NCBI GenBank assembly: GCA_910578575.1
Contig: CAJTQP010000058.1
Location: forward strand, 1-14,713
Length of the DNA stretch: 14,713 bases
Reading direction: 5' to 3'
Source of the DNA: an uncultured Oscillospiraceae bacterium
Lineage (GTDB): Bacteria; Bacillota; Clostridia; Oscillospirales; Oscillospiraceae
Under the pieces are notes generated by a model. That model made no database searches. It was not told the DNA's origin and worked only from the letters and a program-made list of their open reading frames with translations. Below are positions 6,390 to 13,149 of this stretch, one piece after another (positions within the stretch are counted from its first letter, which is position 1; each line of letters starts with the position of its first letter). The position numbers and the translations under genes are program-made.

Positions 6390-6605
6390 TCAGCGCCTAT
6401 CTACCACGGAGACTTCGCGCTGGATATCCATGACTTTGGCGTTATATTTGGTGATCTTGTCGATGATCTCATCCACGCTTTCCCGAACCAGGTAAAAGTC
6501 GTGGTTCATCATGACGATCTTGCATTCCGGGATCATTTCGATGTATTCGATTTGGGTATGGTTGACCAAAAATTTCTCATGGTTGCGCTTCGTCAGGACG
6601 ATCAT
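6390..6605 (-). CDS. flbD: FlbD/SwrD family flagellar protein
   Basis: This is a 71-residue protein starting MIVLTKRNHEKFLVNHTQIEYIE, with the later block DFYLVRESVDEIIDKITKYN (split here: DFYLVRESVDEI and IDKITKYN), both typical of the FlbD/SwrD family. The family sits after flgE in many Gram-positive flagellar operons. In Bacillus subtilis SwrD has been reported to raise flagellar motor power, probably through the stators; the molecular action is not established. Here it lies directly before motA and motB, which fits a stator-related role. The start has an excellent ribosome binding site (AAAGGAGG, eight bases upstream). It is separated from flgE by 90 bases holding a strong hairpin. There is no membrane segment or signal peptide. 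Confidence 0.9.
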   Translation of the reverse strand: MIVLTKRNHEKFLVNHTQIEYIEMIPECKIVMMNHDFYLVRESVDEIIDKITKYNAKVMDIQREVSVVDRR

Positions 6606-6644
6606 GACGCAAGCCTCCTTTTCCCTATCATATAGGATTCACAG

Positions 6645-6681
6645 GGGTTGGCCCGGAGGAGGGTGTCCTCCGGGTCAACCC
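6645..6681 (-). promoter_or_regulatory. Strong GC-rich hairpin just after flgE
   Basis: The arms at 6645-6660 and 6666-6681 pair at 15 of 16 positions around a five-base loop; the only mismatch is 6651/6675. It begins 14 bases past the flgE stop. No T-run follows on either strand, so it is not a standard intrinsic terminator. It could protect the 3' end of the flgE message, weaken read-through into flbD-motAB, or mark a processing site. Confidence 0.6.
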
Positions 6682-6695
6682 AAGGTCAGGTAAAA

Positions 6696-7946
6696 TCAGC
6701 GTTTCATGTTGACCAGTTCCTCCAGCATGGAGTCGGTCACGGTGATGATGCGGGTGTTGGCCTGGTAGCCACGCTGGGTCACGATCATGTTGGCGATCTC
6801 CTGGGCCAGGTCAGCCTTGGAGCTCTCCAAGCCGTTACCCTTAATGGTAGTGGGTGTAAAATTGATGTTCAAGCCGTCAATATTGGGAAGGTCTGTAGCA
6901 TCTGGATTATTAAACTGACGCAACGAACCGTTCACTTGGGTGAGTCCCAATGTTTCAGCCACACCACCCGCAGTGGTAATCGTCAAATCTCCTGAACCAG
7001 GTCCAGCTTTATAGTTGGAACCACCAATCTGTGTCACACCGTTGGGGTTAATTACTGAACCGATAGCTAAGCAACCAATTGTCACAATTTGTTTGGTGGC
7101 ATTACTTGTGCCAGTAATCAAACCTGTTTTCTCATCGAAAGTGATACCTGTCATAGTATCCCTTAGCAGAGATTCATCTCCATCTTGAAGTCTTCCGCCA
7201 AGAGGCTTACCATTTTCATCAAGTCCCCCTTCCGAAGGGTAAACGATTTGTTTGGATTTTTCAACCCTTACATCCTCAGGCACATCAGCCCCATCCGCAG
7301 GCGGAGGAACTTCCTCACCAGTCTCCTTATCAAAGTACTTCGTTACGGTTTCATATCTTGGAATCCGAATGGGCACTAGCTGATCGCTAAAAATGGGATC
7401 ACCTACTTTTTTGCCTTCAAACTTAGGATCTATCGTTTGACCTTCACCAGGATTAAGATCATCTTCCGTAACCACACCTGTGCACAGAAAACCATAAACC
7501 ACATTGCCATCATCAGTACTCAAATAGCCATCAGCCTTGAAGTCAAATGCGCCAAGACGTGTCAAAGTCAAAGAAGTCAAACGGTTGACATCCTCAGCGC
7601 TGCCATCAAAGTTATTAGCAATTGTCTTATCTCCGATAAGGAAAAACCCATCACCATCTAGCATCAAATCGGTACTCTTACCAGTGACTTTATATGTGCC
7701 TGTACTCATGTCGATATCGACAGAACCCAGGTTAGAACCATAACCGATCTGAGAGGGGTTACGGCCACCGACAGTCTCGGTACCATCAGAACCACCAGAG
7801 TTGGTGCTATAAATAGAAGTCTTAAATACAGAACGTGCGGACTTATAGCTTTCGGTATTCACGTTGGCGATGTTGTGACCGATCACGTTCAGGTTTTGCA
7901 TGTGAGTTCTCAGGCCTGCAATGGCCGCGTACATAGAGCCAGTCAT
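6696..7946 (-). CDS. flgE: Flagellar hook protein FlgE
   Basis: FlgE polymerises into the hook, the universal joint outside the cell; it is exported and has no signal peptide. The 416-residue product has the rod/hook N-terminal motif (MYAAIAGLRTHMQNLNVIG, then HNIANVNTESYK) and the matching C-terminal motif (LAQEIANMIVTQRGYQANTR and TDSMLEELVNM). Between them is a long variable core that includes the FlgE-type segment VINPNGVTQIGGSNYKAG. It is longer than Bacillus FlgE (about 264 residues), mainly in the core. The core contains two cysteines (GFLCTG and TIGCLA). The ribosome binding site AAAGGAG is eleven bases before ATG 7946. DNA coding for the core (about 6841-7860) is clearly AT-richer than both gene ends and all neighbours. 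GC-rich hairpins lie on both sides of the gene. Confidence 0.96.
   Translation of the reverse strand: MTGSMYAAIAGLRTHMQNLNVIGHNIANVNTESYKSARSVFKTSIYSTNSGGSDGTETVGGRNPSQIGYGSNLGSVDIDMSTGTYKVTGKSTDLMLDGDGFFLIGDKTIANNFDGSAEDVNRLTSLTLTRLGAFDFKADGYLSTDDGNVVYGFLCTGVVTEDDLNPGEGQTIDPKFEGKKVGDPIFSDQLVPIRIPRYETVTKYFDKETGEEVPPPADGADVPEDVRVEKSKQIVYPSEGGLDENGKPLGGRLQDGDESLLRDTMTGITFDEKTGLITGTSNATKQIVTIGCLAIGSVINPNGVTQIGGSNYKAGPGSGDLTITTAGGVAETLGLTQVNGSLRQFNNPDATDLPNIDGLNINFTPTTIKGNGLESSKADLAQEIANMIVTQRGYQANTRIITVTDSMLEELVNMKR
6841..7860. other. AT-richer core segment within flgE
   Basis: Hand counts of G+C per 60 bases give 27 at 7021-7080, 27 at 7441-7500 and 26 at 7561-7620, against 38 at 6721-6780 (flgE C-terminal end), 31 at 7861-7920 (N-terminal end) and 34 at 8881-8940 (flgD). 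The change is sharp near 6840 and close to 7860, matching the borders of the conserved hook termini (residues about 30-368 are affected). This fits a variable surface domain that was exchanged or evolves differently; the edges are approximate. Confidence 0.7.
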
Positions 7947-7980
7947 TCTTAATATAACTCCTTTCGGTTTTGGCGCCGCC

Positions 7981-8007
7981 TGGCCGGGGTCAGTCGCACC
8001 CCGGCCA
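7981..8007 (-). promoter_or_regulatory. Perfect 10-bp GC-rich hairpin in the flgE leader
   Basis: TGGCCGGGGT at 7981-7990 and ACCCCGGCCA at 7998-8007 are exact inverted copies with a seven-base loop. It lies in the 99-base gap between the TIGR02530-type gene and flgE, 16 bases upstream of the flgE ribosome binding site (7958-7964). No T-run follows on the minus strand, so it is not a typical terminator. With the hairpin after flgE it brackets the gene and may stabilise or process its message. Confidence 0.6.
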
Positions 8008-8045
8008 AGAGCCTCCGAAATCCGGTCCTGCTCTCTGCTATGATA

Positions 8046-8423
8046 TTACAGGAAAACGGCGCCGTCAATATTCGTGAAGATATTTTCTTTCATTTCCTCC
8101 TGGGTGATGGCGGTGATCACCTTGGCAGTGGGCACGTTGATGATGAATGCCTTCTCGGTATCCATGGCCAAAATGTTCTTGGCACCCTTGGCCTGGGCCC
8201 GGCTCACACTGCCTGCGAGCTGATCCATCAGGTCCGGTGTGACCTGGATGCCCCGCTCCTGCGCCCTGGAGATGGCGTGCTTAGAAAAGGCGACGCCAGC
8301 TGGCTGGGTTTTCTTCAGCTCCTGCTGGAGCATTGCGCCGAAGGCGCTTCCCCCGCCGCGTTGCTGCACCTGAGGCTGGGGCGCGGCTGTGCGCGCTTGC
8401 AGTCCCGATACGCGCTGGATCAT
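8046..8423 (-). CDS. TIGR02530-type flagellar operon protein
   Basis: This 125-residue protein matches the small conserved family found between flgD and flgE in many Firmicutes and spirochaete operons (TIGR02530, flagellar operon protein). The first 45 residues are variable and rich in Gln, Ala and Gly. The conserved core (46-125) has FSKHAISRAQERGIQVT at 46-62, then GAKNILAMDTEKAFIINV (80-97), the segment KVITAITQEEM (101-111) and the ending NIFTNIDGAVFL. No membrane segment, signal peptide or catalytic motif is visible, and the biochemical role is not established. The position between hook cap and hook genes suggests help with hook assembly or export. The ribosome binding site GAGGTG is eight bases before ATG 8423; the flgD stop is 21 bases upstream. 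Confidence 0.88.
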   Translation of the reverse strand: MIQRVSGLQARTAAPQPQVQQRGGGSAFGAMLQQELKKTQPAGVAFSKHAISRAQERGIQVTPDLMDQLAGSVSRAQAKGAKNILAMDTEKAFIINVPTAKVITAITQEEMKENIFTNIDGAVFL

Positions 8424-8444
8424 CTCAAGTTCACCTCGCCTTAC

Positions 8445-9215
8445 TTACCCCACTGCTGCGGGAGGCTGGACGGAATCGTCCGCTTTGTCTTCACTCTCGT
8501 TGCTGCCGGTCTCGTCAGGATTCGTCGTGGGACGATCATCGGGGACCTCTGGATTGCTGTTATCTGGCTCCTTGCCTTCCTCCGGGGCATCCGTACCGCC
8601 GGGCTTTTCTGTGTTGGTGCTGTTGTCTGTGTCGGTTTTGTCGTCGGTGTCCACTTTATCGTCCGTGTCCACCTTGTCATCGGTGTCGGGCTTGTTGTCC
8701 GTGTTGGTGTCACCGGGCTTGGTGGTGGGGGGCAGGGGCTTCGCGTTGCCGCTGCTCTCAGTGAAGTCCAAGACAGTGGCGCCTTCCACCTCCGGCAAAC
8801 GTCCTACGGCCATGATCTGGCTGAGGTAATAGGTCTTGCCGTCGCTGCCGAAAATCACCGGGTTGCCGCCGGAGAAGCCGGTCCCACGCACGGTAATGAT
8901 CCGCTCTTCCAGCTTGCCGTTGTCGTTGATGCCGATGGTAACGTCCTTCCCCACCAGGGAGTTGGAATAGGACATGACGCTGGCATCAGTCATGTTGGTC
9001 AGGGCAGTGACCATTTGCATCTGGACCATCTGGTTGAGCATCTCGCCGGTGTCGGCGGTGTCGTCAATGGTCTGATTTTGCAGCTCCACCATCATCAAAG
9101 TGAGGAAGTCCTGCATACTCAGGTCATAGCCGCTCTTCTTGGTCTCTTTTTTGTCATTGGTAATATTGCCGGTACCGCCTACGATGCCGCTGATATCACC
9201 CATATAGCTGCTCAT
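8445..9215 (-). CDS. flgD: Flagellar hook cap/scaffold protein FlgD with long acidic tail
   Basis: FlgD caps the growing hook and guides FlgE subunits. From ATG 9215 the product is 256 residues. Residues 30-80 hold the conserved FlgD N-terminal region (DFLTLMMVELQNQT, then GEMLNQMVQMQMVTALTNM). Residues 86-140 form a small all-beta domain (LVGKDVTIGI ... GKTYYLSQIMAVGR). The Fn3 domain of enterobacterial FlgD seems absent, as in other Firmicutes. Residues from about 155 to 256 are a low-complexity acidic tail rich in Asp, Thr, Pro and Asn, with tandem DTDDKV repeats; this is not a usual part of FlgD. The start at 9215 fits AAAGGAG eleven bases upstream; an in-frame GTG at 9227 is too close to it. 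Neighbours are fliK (22-base gap) and the TIGR02530-type gene. Confidence 0.92.
   Translation of the reverse strand: MSSYMGDISGIVGGTGNITNDKKETKKSGYDLSMQDFLTLMMVELQNQTIDDTADTGEMLNQMVQMQMVTALTNMTDASVMSYSNSLVGKDVTIGINDNGKLEERIITVRGTGFSGGNPVIFGSDGKTYYLSQIMAVGRLPEVEGATVLDFTESSGNAKPLPPTTKPGDTNTDNKPDTDDKVDTDDKVDTDDKTDTDNSTNTEKPGGTDAPEEGKEPDNSNPEVPDDRPTTNPDETGSNESEDKADDSVQPPAAVG
8616..8687 (-). repeat. Tandem 18-base repeats in flgD coding for DTDDKx
   Basis: Residues 177-200 are DTDDKV, DTDDKV, DTDDKT and DTDNST, four six-residue units in a row; NTDNKP before (171-176) and NTEKPG after (201-206) look like decayed copies. At the DNA level each unit is 18 bases with synonymous differences. The Asp spacing recalls calcium-binding acidic repeats, but no defined calcium-binding loop can be assigned. 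Confidence 0.75.
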
Positions 9216-9237
9216 TCTGCACTGCACTCCTTTCTGT

Positions 9238-10359
9238 TTAAGTCTCCGGGATCAGTCCCAAGCGAAGCTGCTGGGCGAAGTCCTGGGTGGCAGCCTGCTC
9301 CCGCTGGTCATTGCGGCGCTGGCGGCGCTCCTCCTGCTCCTCCCGGTTGCTGCCATTGTGGCCGTCGTAGGGATTCTCCTGGTTCTGTCCCTGCTGGCTC
9401 TCTTCCTGCCGCGGGACCTCCACCTGGACGGTCTGTTGGGTACGGTTGGAGAGCATCATCTGCAAGTTGTTCAGGTGCCGCTCCAGCAGACCTCTGGTCT
9501 CACTGCTGTGGGCGCTGAGGGCAATGCGCAGGGTGCCGTCGCTGGTCTGGGTCACGTCCACAGTGACGTTGCCCAAATACTCTGGGGTCAGCTGAATGCG
9601 CACATGGCTCTCACCCTTGTTCAGGGCCTGGGCCAGCTGGGTGTCGATCTGCTTGGCCACGTCGGGCTCCTCCGTCTGGTAGGTCTCGCCCACCTTTACG
9701 GGGACGGTCTCCACCTCCCGGAACACCCGCTGGGGGGCCTGCTCCACGTCCACCACTTCAACTTCGGTGCTGGTGTCGGCCTTCTTCCCTTCCACCTGGG
9801 CGTTCTGCCCAAGCTGTGACTTGGTCTCCACAGGCTTTTCCGTCTGGACGATCTCCTGGGTCACCACCACTTCTCCTTGCTGGGTCTGGGCCTTTGCCTC
9901 ACCCTGGAGCTGTTCCCCCATGGCTTGGCCGGGGTTCTCCTGGGTCATCACGTTCTGCTGGGTCTGGACCACCACTTCCTCTGTCATCAGCGGGTTTTGG
10001 GTCAGCAGCGTCTGCTCCTCCTCCACCAGCACAGGGGTCTCCACTTGGATCACTTGAACCATGGCGGGGTCCACCACCACCAGACCGGACTGCATCATCC
10101 GCTTGGCTGTGGTCTGGGCGTCCTCCTGGACGGGGCCGTCCTTCTTCTCCGTGTTGCCATTCTTGTTCTCCACGGGCGCCTTGTCCTTAGGCTTGCTGGT
10201 GGTGTTAGAACTCTCCGGCTTGGTGGCCTGGTTCGTCTTTTGGTCCAGCAGCTTCTGGAATTCGTCGTTCCCGTCGCCCTTGCCCACGTTCTTCGTCAAG
10301 TCGCTCTGGCCTGCCGCGGTGGACAGCATGGTCAACAAGGCATTGTTCATCTGTTCCAT
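9238..10359 (-). CDS. fliK: Flagellar hook-length control protein FliK
   Basis: FliK is a secreted ruler that stops hook growth and switches export to filament proteins by acting on FlhB. The 373-residue product has a low-complexity, Gln/Thr/Val/Glu-rich N-terminal and middle region (about 25-230), as expected for the extended ruler. The C-terminal Flg_hook domain (about 235-316) contains the typical LTPEYLGNVTVDV (257-269) and a helix ending LLERHLNNLQMML. The end is Gln/Arg/Glu-rich. ATG 10359 is chosen because AAAGGAGGTG lies eight bases upstream; a longer frame from GTG 10416 would cover this site. It lies between fliJ and flgD. Most sequence outside the C-terminal domain is not conserved, as usual for the family. 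Confidence 0.92.
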   Translation of the reverse strand: MEQMNNALLTMLSTAAGQSDLTKNVGKGDGNDEFQKLLDQKTNQATKPESSNTTSKPKDKAPVENKNGNTEKKDGPVQEDAQTTAKRMMQSGLVVVDPAMVQVIQVETPVLVEEEQTLLTQNPLMTEEVVVQTQQNVMTQENPGQAMGEQLQGEAKAQTQQGEVVVTQEIVQTEKPVETKSQLGQNAQVEGKKADTSTEVEVVDVEQAPQRVFREVETVPVKVGETYQTEEPDVAKQIDTQLAQALNKGESHVRIQLTPEYLGNVTVDVTQTSDGTLRIALSAHSSETRGLLERHLNNLQMMLSNRTQQTVQVEVPRQEESQQGQNQENPYDGHNGSNREEQEERRQRRNDQREQAATQDFAQQLRLGLIPET

Positions 10360-10367
10360 CTTCCTTG

Positions 10368-10377
10368 CACCTCCTTT
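10368..10377 (-). promoter_or_regulatory. Ribosome binding site that sets the fliK start
   Basis: AAAGGAGGTG on the minus strand is close to a perfect match to the 16S anti-SD and ends eight bases before ATG 10359. It excludes the 19 extra residues of a longer frame starting at GTG 10416. Confidence 0.8.
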
Positions 10378-10436
10378 CGGAAAGAAATAATCTATTTCCA
10401 AACGGCGTATACACACCGGTTCGGACGGTCATAAGG

Positions 10437-10895
10437 TCACGCGCTGGCGCTGGCGCCGCTGCGGCTACGGGCAGAGCTGACAAACTCGTCGATAAGGTTT
10501 TCCTCCGCCTTCTGTACGGATTTGTTGTAGAGGTCCAGCTTTTTCTCCTTGAGCTTATCCAGGGAGGCGGTGTCCTTCTTGGCCTCCACCACTTCCTGGC
10601 GTTTGGCCTCCTCCTCCTTGCGCAGCGCCTCCAGGCGCTCCGTCTCCTGCTGGATCACATCCTCCATGTGGCGCAATCCACTCTGATAGATGGTGGCATC
10701 CAAAATGGTCATGCCCTCGATCTTCCGCTGGCTATACTCGGCATTGTATGCCCGGTATTTGCTCCAGAGTCCCTCCAGGTAGTCCTCCTGCTCCCGTACC
10801 TTCACCAGGATGGTAGCGTGCTCCCCTTTCAGAGCGTCCAGGACTTGTTCCTTATAAGAGAGCACCGTGTCTAAGGAGAATTTGAACTTCTTCAT
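10437..10895 (-). CDS. fliJ: Flagellar export chaperone/stalk protein FliJ
   Basis: FliJ is a small coiled-coil protein that inserts into the FliI ATPase ring and connects it to the FlhA gate, like the gamma subunit of F1-ATPase. The 152-residue product starts MKKFKFSLDTVLSYKEQV, the usual FliJ opening. It is almost entirely helical and highly charged, with heptad-like stretches at about 30-60 and 75-135 (for example RLEALRKEEEAKRQEVVEAK). There is no membrane segment. It begins 21 bases after fliI, with GAGGTGG eight bases upstream. The short C-terminal end rich in Ser, Ala and Arg has no known role. Sequence conservation in the family is low, but start motif, length, helical pattern and position agree. 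Confidence 0.92.
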   Translation of the reverse strand: MKKFKFSLDTVLSYKEQVLDALKGEHATILVKVREQEDYLEGLWSKYRAYNAEYSQRKIEGMTILDATIYQSGLRHMEDVIQQETERLEALRKEEEAKRQEVVEAKKDTASLDKLKEKKLDLYNKSVQKAEENLIDEFVSSARSRSGASASA

Positions 10896-10916
10896 CTAAA
10901 CTTCCACCTCATATCC

Positions 10917-12227
10917 TTAAGCCAAGATCCGGGCCATCTCCGACACACACTGGTCGTAGGAGAAGGCTTCGTTGACATCTTGCGTCAGGAAATTGTTGAC
11001 TGCGTCGATTTTCGACATGGCAAAGTCCAGCTTCTTGTTGCTGCCGGCCTTATACGCCCCAATGGCGATAAGATCGGCATTCTTCTCATAGATACTCATG
11101 ATATCCCGGAGCCGTGAGGCAAGCTGCTTATGCTCCGGGGAGACCAACTCCACCATCAGACGGGAGATACTGGCGCCCACGTCAATGGCGGGGTAGTGGT
11201 TGCTGTTGGCTAAGGCGCGAGAGAGCACGATGTGCCCGTCCAGGATACCACGGACAGTATCGGCAATGGGCTCGTTGGTGTCGTCGCCCTCCACCAGCAC
11301 CGTATAGACGCCGGTGATAGACCCCCGGCTGAAATTGCCGCTGCGCTCCAGGAGCTTGGGCATTTCCGCATACATAGAGGGGGTATAGCCTCTGGACACC
11401 GGGGGCTCCCCGATGGCCAAGCCGATTTCCCGCTGGGCCATGGCAAAACGGGTAAGGGAGTCCATCATCAACAACACGTCGTAGCCCTGATCCCGGAAGT
11501 ACTCCGCGATCCCCGTAGCCACGCTGGGACATTTCATCCGCAGCATGGCGGGCTGGTCTGAGGTGGCCACCACCAGGATGGAGCGCTTCATGCCCTCCTC
11601 TCCCAGGTCCTTCTGGACGAACTCCAGCACCTCTCGGCCACGTTCTCCCACCAGGGCGATGACGTTGATATCCGCCGTAACGTTTTTGGCGATCATCCCC
11701 ATAAGGGTACTTTTCCCCACACCGGACCCAGCGAAAATCCCGATACGCTGTCCCTTGCCGATGGTGATGAGCCCGTCAATGGCCTTCACCCCGAACTGGA
11801 TGCGCTCCCGGATGGGGGGGCGCTGAAGGGGGTTTATGTAACCGCCGCCCACGCAGTAGGAGGTCCCCCCCTCAAAGGGGCCTTTCCCGTCGATGGGCTG
11901 CCCCAGGGCGTTGATGATCCGGCCCCGGAGGAACTCCCCCACCTGCAAGGTGAGCTGCCCACCGGTGTTGCGAACGAAGTTCCCGGAGGAGATGCCGTTC
12001 ATATCGGAATAGGGCATAAGGAGGATGTGGTCATTTTTGAAGCCCACCACCTCAGCCGTCACCTGGCCACCGGAGTCGCCGTTGTAAATGCGGCAGATGT
12101 CACCCACCGCCGCCCGTCCGCCGGAGGCCTCAATGGACATACCCACGATATTTTCAATTTTCCCCGTGAGGCTATAGGGTTCTGCTTTATAGACCTGACG
12201 GGTCATTTGTTGAAATGCTGTTGGCAT
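10917..12227 (-). CDS. fliI: Flagellar export ATPase FliI
   Basis: FliI is the hexameric ATPase of the flagellar export machine, related to the F1 beta subunit; it acts at the cytoplasmic face under the gate with FliH and FliJ. The 436-residue product has the typical length. Visible motifs are the Walker A loop AGSGVGKST (166-174), GERGREVLEF (194-203) with the catalytic glutamate region, the Walker B strand VLLMMDSLTRFAMAQREIGL (251-270), and the export-ATPase block GEPPVSRGYTPSMYAEMPKL (273-292). The N-terminal beta-barrel region is about residues 15-95. All key residues look intact. The start ATG 12227 has GGGGAG five bases upstream. It lies 61 bases after fliH and 21 before fliJ, in standard order. 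Confidence 0.98.
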   Translation of the reverse strand: MPTAFQQMTRQVYKAEPYSLTGKIENIVGMSIEASGGRAAVGDICRIYNGDSGGQVTAEVVGFKNDHILLMPYSDMNGISSGNFVRNTGGQLTLQVGEFLRGRIINALGQPIDGKGPFEGGTSYCVGGGYINPLQRPPIRERIQFGVKAIDGLITIGKGQRIGIFAGSGVGKSTLMGMIAKNVTADINVIALVGERGREVLEFVQKDLGEEGMKRSILVVATSDQPAMLRMKCPSVATGIAEYFRDQGYDVLLMMDSLTRFAMAQREIGLAIGEPPVSRGYTPSMYAEMPKLLERSGNFSRGSITGVYTVLVEGDDTNEPIADTVRGILDGHIVLSRALANSNHYPAIDVGASISRLMVELVSPEHKQLASRLRDIMSIYEKNADLIAIGAYKAGSNKKLDFAMSKIDAVNNFLTQDVNEAFSYDQCVSEMARILA

Positions 12228-12288
12228 GGCTGCTCCCCCGGCTCTTTCCCGGTTCTCGATTCCCCTCGAAACAGAGGGTTCGTTGTTA

Positions 12289-13149
12289 TTATATGAGGTT
12301 CATCCCCGATGCGGTATTCGCCGTATCAGAAAGGATGGTGCGCAGGTTTCCCAACTGGGTGGCCGCGCTGGCGTCCACGATCTCGTCGGGCATTTCGATG
12401 ATGCAGGTGCCCGACTCATCCTCCGCCATGGGGATGATCCGCACCCGGTCCGACAAGGCCGTGAGGGATGCGGACAGGGTGGCCGGCATCTGGGTGAGAC
12501 GCTTGGCGTCGCACTCGGCAATGTAAATGTGTACCCACTCTTTCCGCTTGCGCTTGTCGATGGCGGTTTGGATCATGCGGCTGATGACGTCTGCGCTGCT
12601 CTTCAAGCTCACGCACACCACCTTTTCCGCCACCGCCAGCGCCAAGTCCCGCAGGTCGGCCACGCTCTGGTCCATTTGGTTGTCCAAAAGCGCACCGGCC
12701 TTTTCTAAAAAGCGATGTACTTCCTCCTCCAGCACGGCAGCCTGTTTCTCCCGCTGCTGGTTGGCTTCGGTCATGGCCTGGGCCATGCCCTGGACGTAGC
12801 CCTCTTGATATCCACTTTCCTTTGCCTGGGCAAAAACGGCATCAGCTTCCTTAGCCGCGTCCTGGCGGGCCTGTTCCAAGAGCTGCTCCGCCTCCCGGCG
12901 GGCGTCAGCCATAATCAGGTCAGCCTGCACTTGGGCGTAGCTGATGGGGGTCTCTTCCTCCGTCTCCTCCTCAGGTTCTGGCGCTTGCTCCGGCGGTTCC
13001 TCCTCCCCGATGGGGGCGAAGTCCTCCTCCGTCTCAGGCAGCGTCTCCTCCTCCGCTTCCGGGGCTTCCTCCATCACCAGCTCGTCAACATCGGGCAACT
13101 GATAGAGCTCCGCCTTGGTGCGGCTGAACGCTTTGAATATGTTAGGCAA
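12289..13149 (-). CDS. fliH: Flagellar assembly protein FliH (TTG start)
   Basis: FliH is the peripheral stalk and regulator of the export ATPase: it binds FliI and ties it to the C-ring. The 286-residue product begins MPNIFKAFSRTK, then has an intensely acidic stretch (about 21-70, mostly Glu, Asp and Pro), a long helical coiled-coil region (about 75-185, including GYQEGYVQGMAQAMTEAN with FliH-like small-residue spacing), and a C-terminal domain (about 190-286) with LALAVAEKVV and ESGTCIIEMPDEIVDAS. The start codon is TTG at 13149, overlapping the end of fliG by 8 bases, with GGAAAGGA eight bases upstream. The next in-frame methionine (residue 26) would lose the conserved opening. The size is above the usual 200-260 residues because of the acidic insert. 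Confidence 0.92.
   Translation of the reverse strand: MPNIFKAFSRTKAELYQLPDVDELVMEEAPEAEEETLPETEEDFAPIGEEEPPEQAPEPEEETEEETPISYAQVQADLIMADARREAEQLLEQARQDAAKEADAVFAQAKESGYQEGYVQGMAQAMTEANQQREKQAAVLEEEVHRFLEKAGALLDNQMDQSVADLRDLALAVAEKVVCVSLKSSADVISRMIQTAIDKRKRKEWVHIYIAECDAKRLTQMPATLSASLTALSDRVRIIPMAEDESGTCIIEMPDEIVDASAATQLGNLRTILSDTANTASGMNLI

Noticed and set aside
8040..9518. Open frame of 492 codons on the plus strand across the TIGR02530-type gene, flgD and the end of fliK
   Set aside because: It spans three well-supported minus-strand genes and reads as low-complexity Val/Gly/His sequence. It is a by-product of codon bias.
10378..10436. Possible internal promoter upstream of fliK
   Set aside because: A TATA-like GTGTATAC and an AT-rich patch are present, but no -35 element with proper spacing and no sigma-28-like pattern was found.
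12263..12278. Short inverted repeat (CCCTC/GAGGG) in the fliH-fliI gap
   Set aside because: Only five pairs and no T-run on the coding strand; in GC-rich DNA this is expected by chance.
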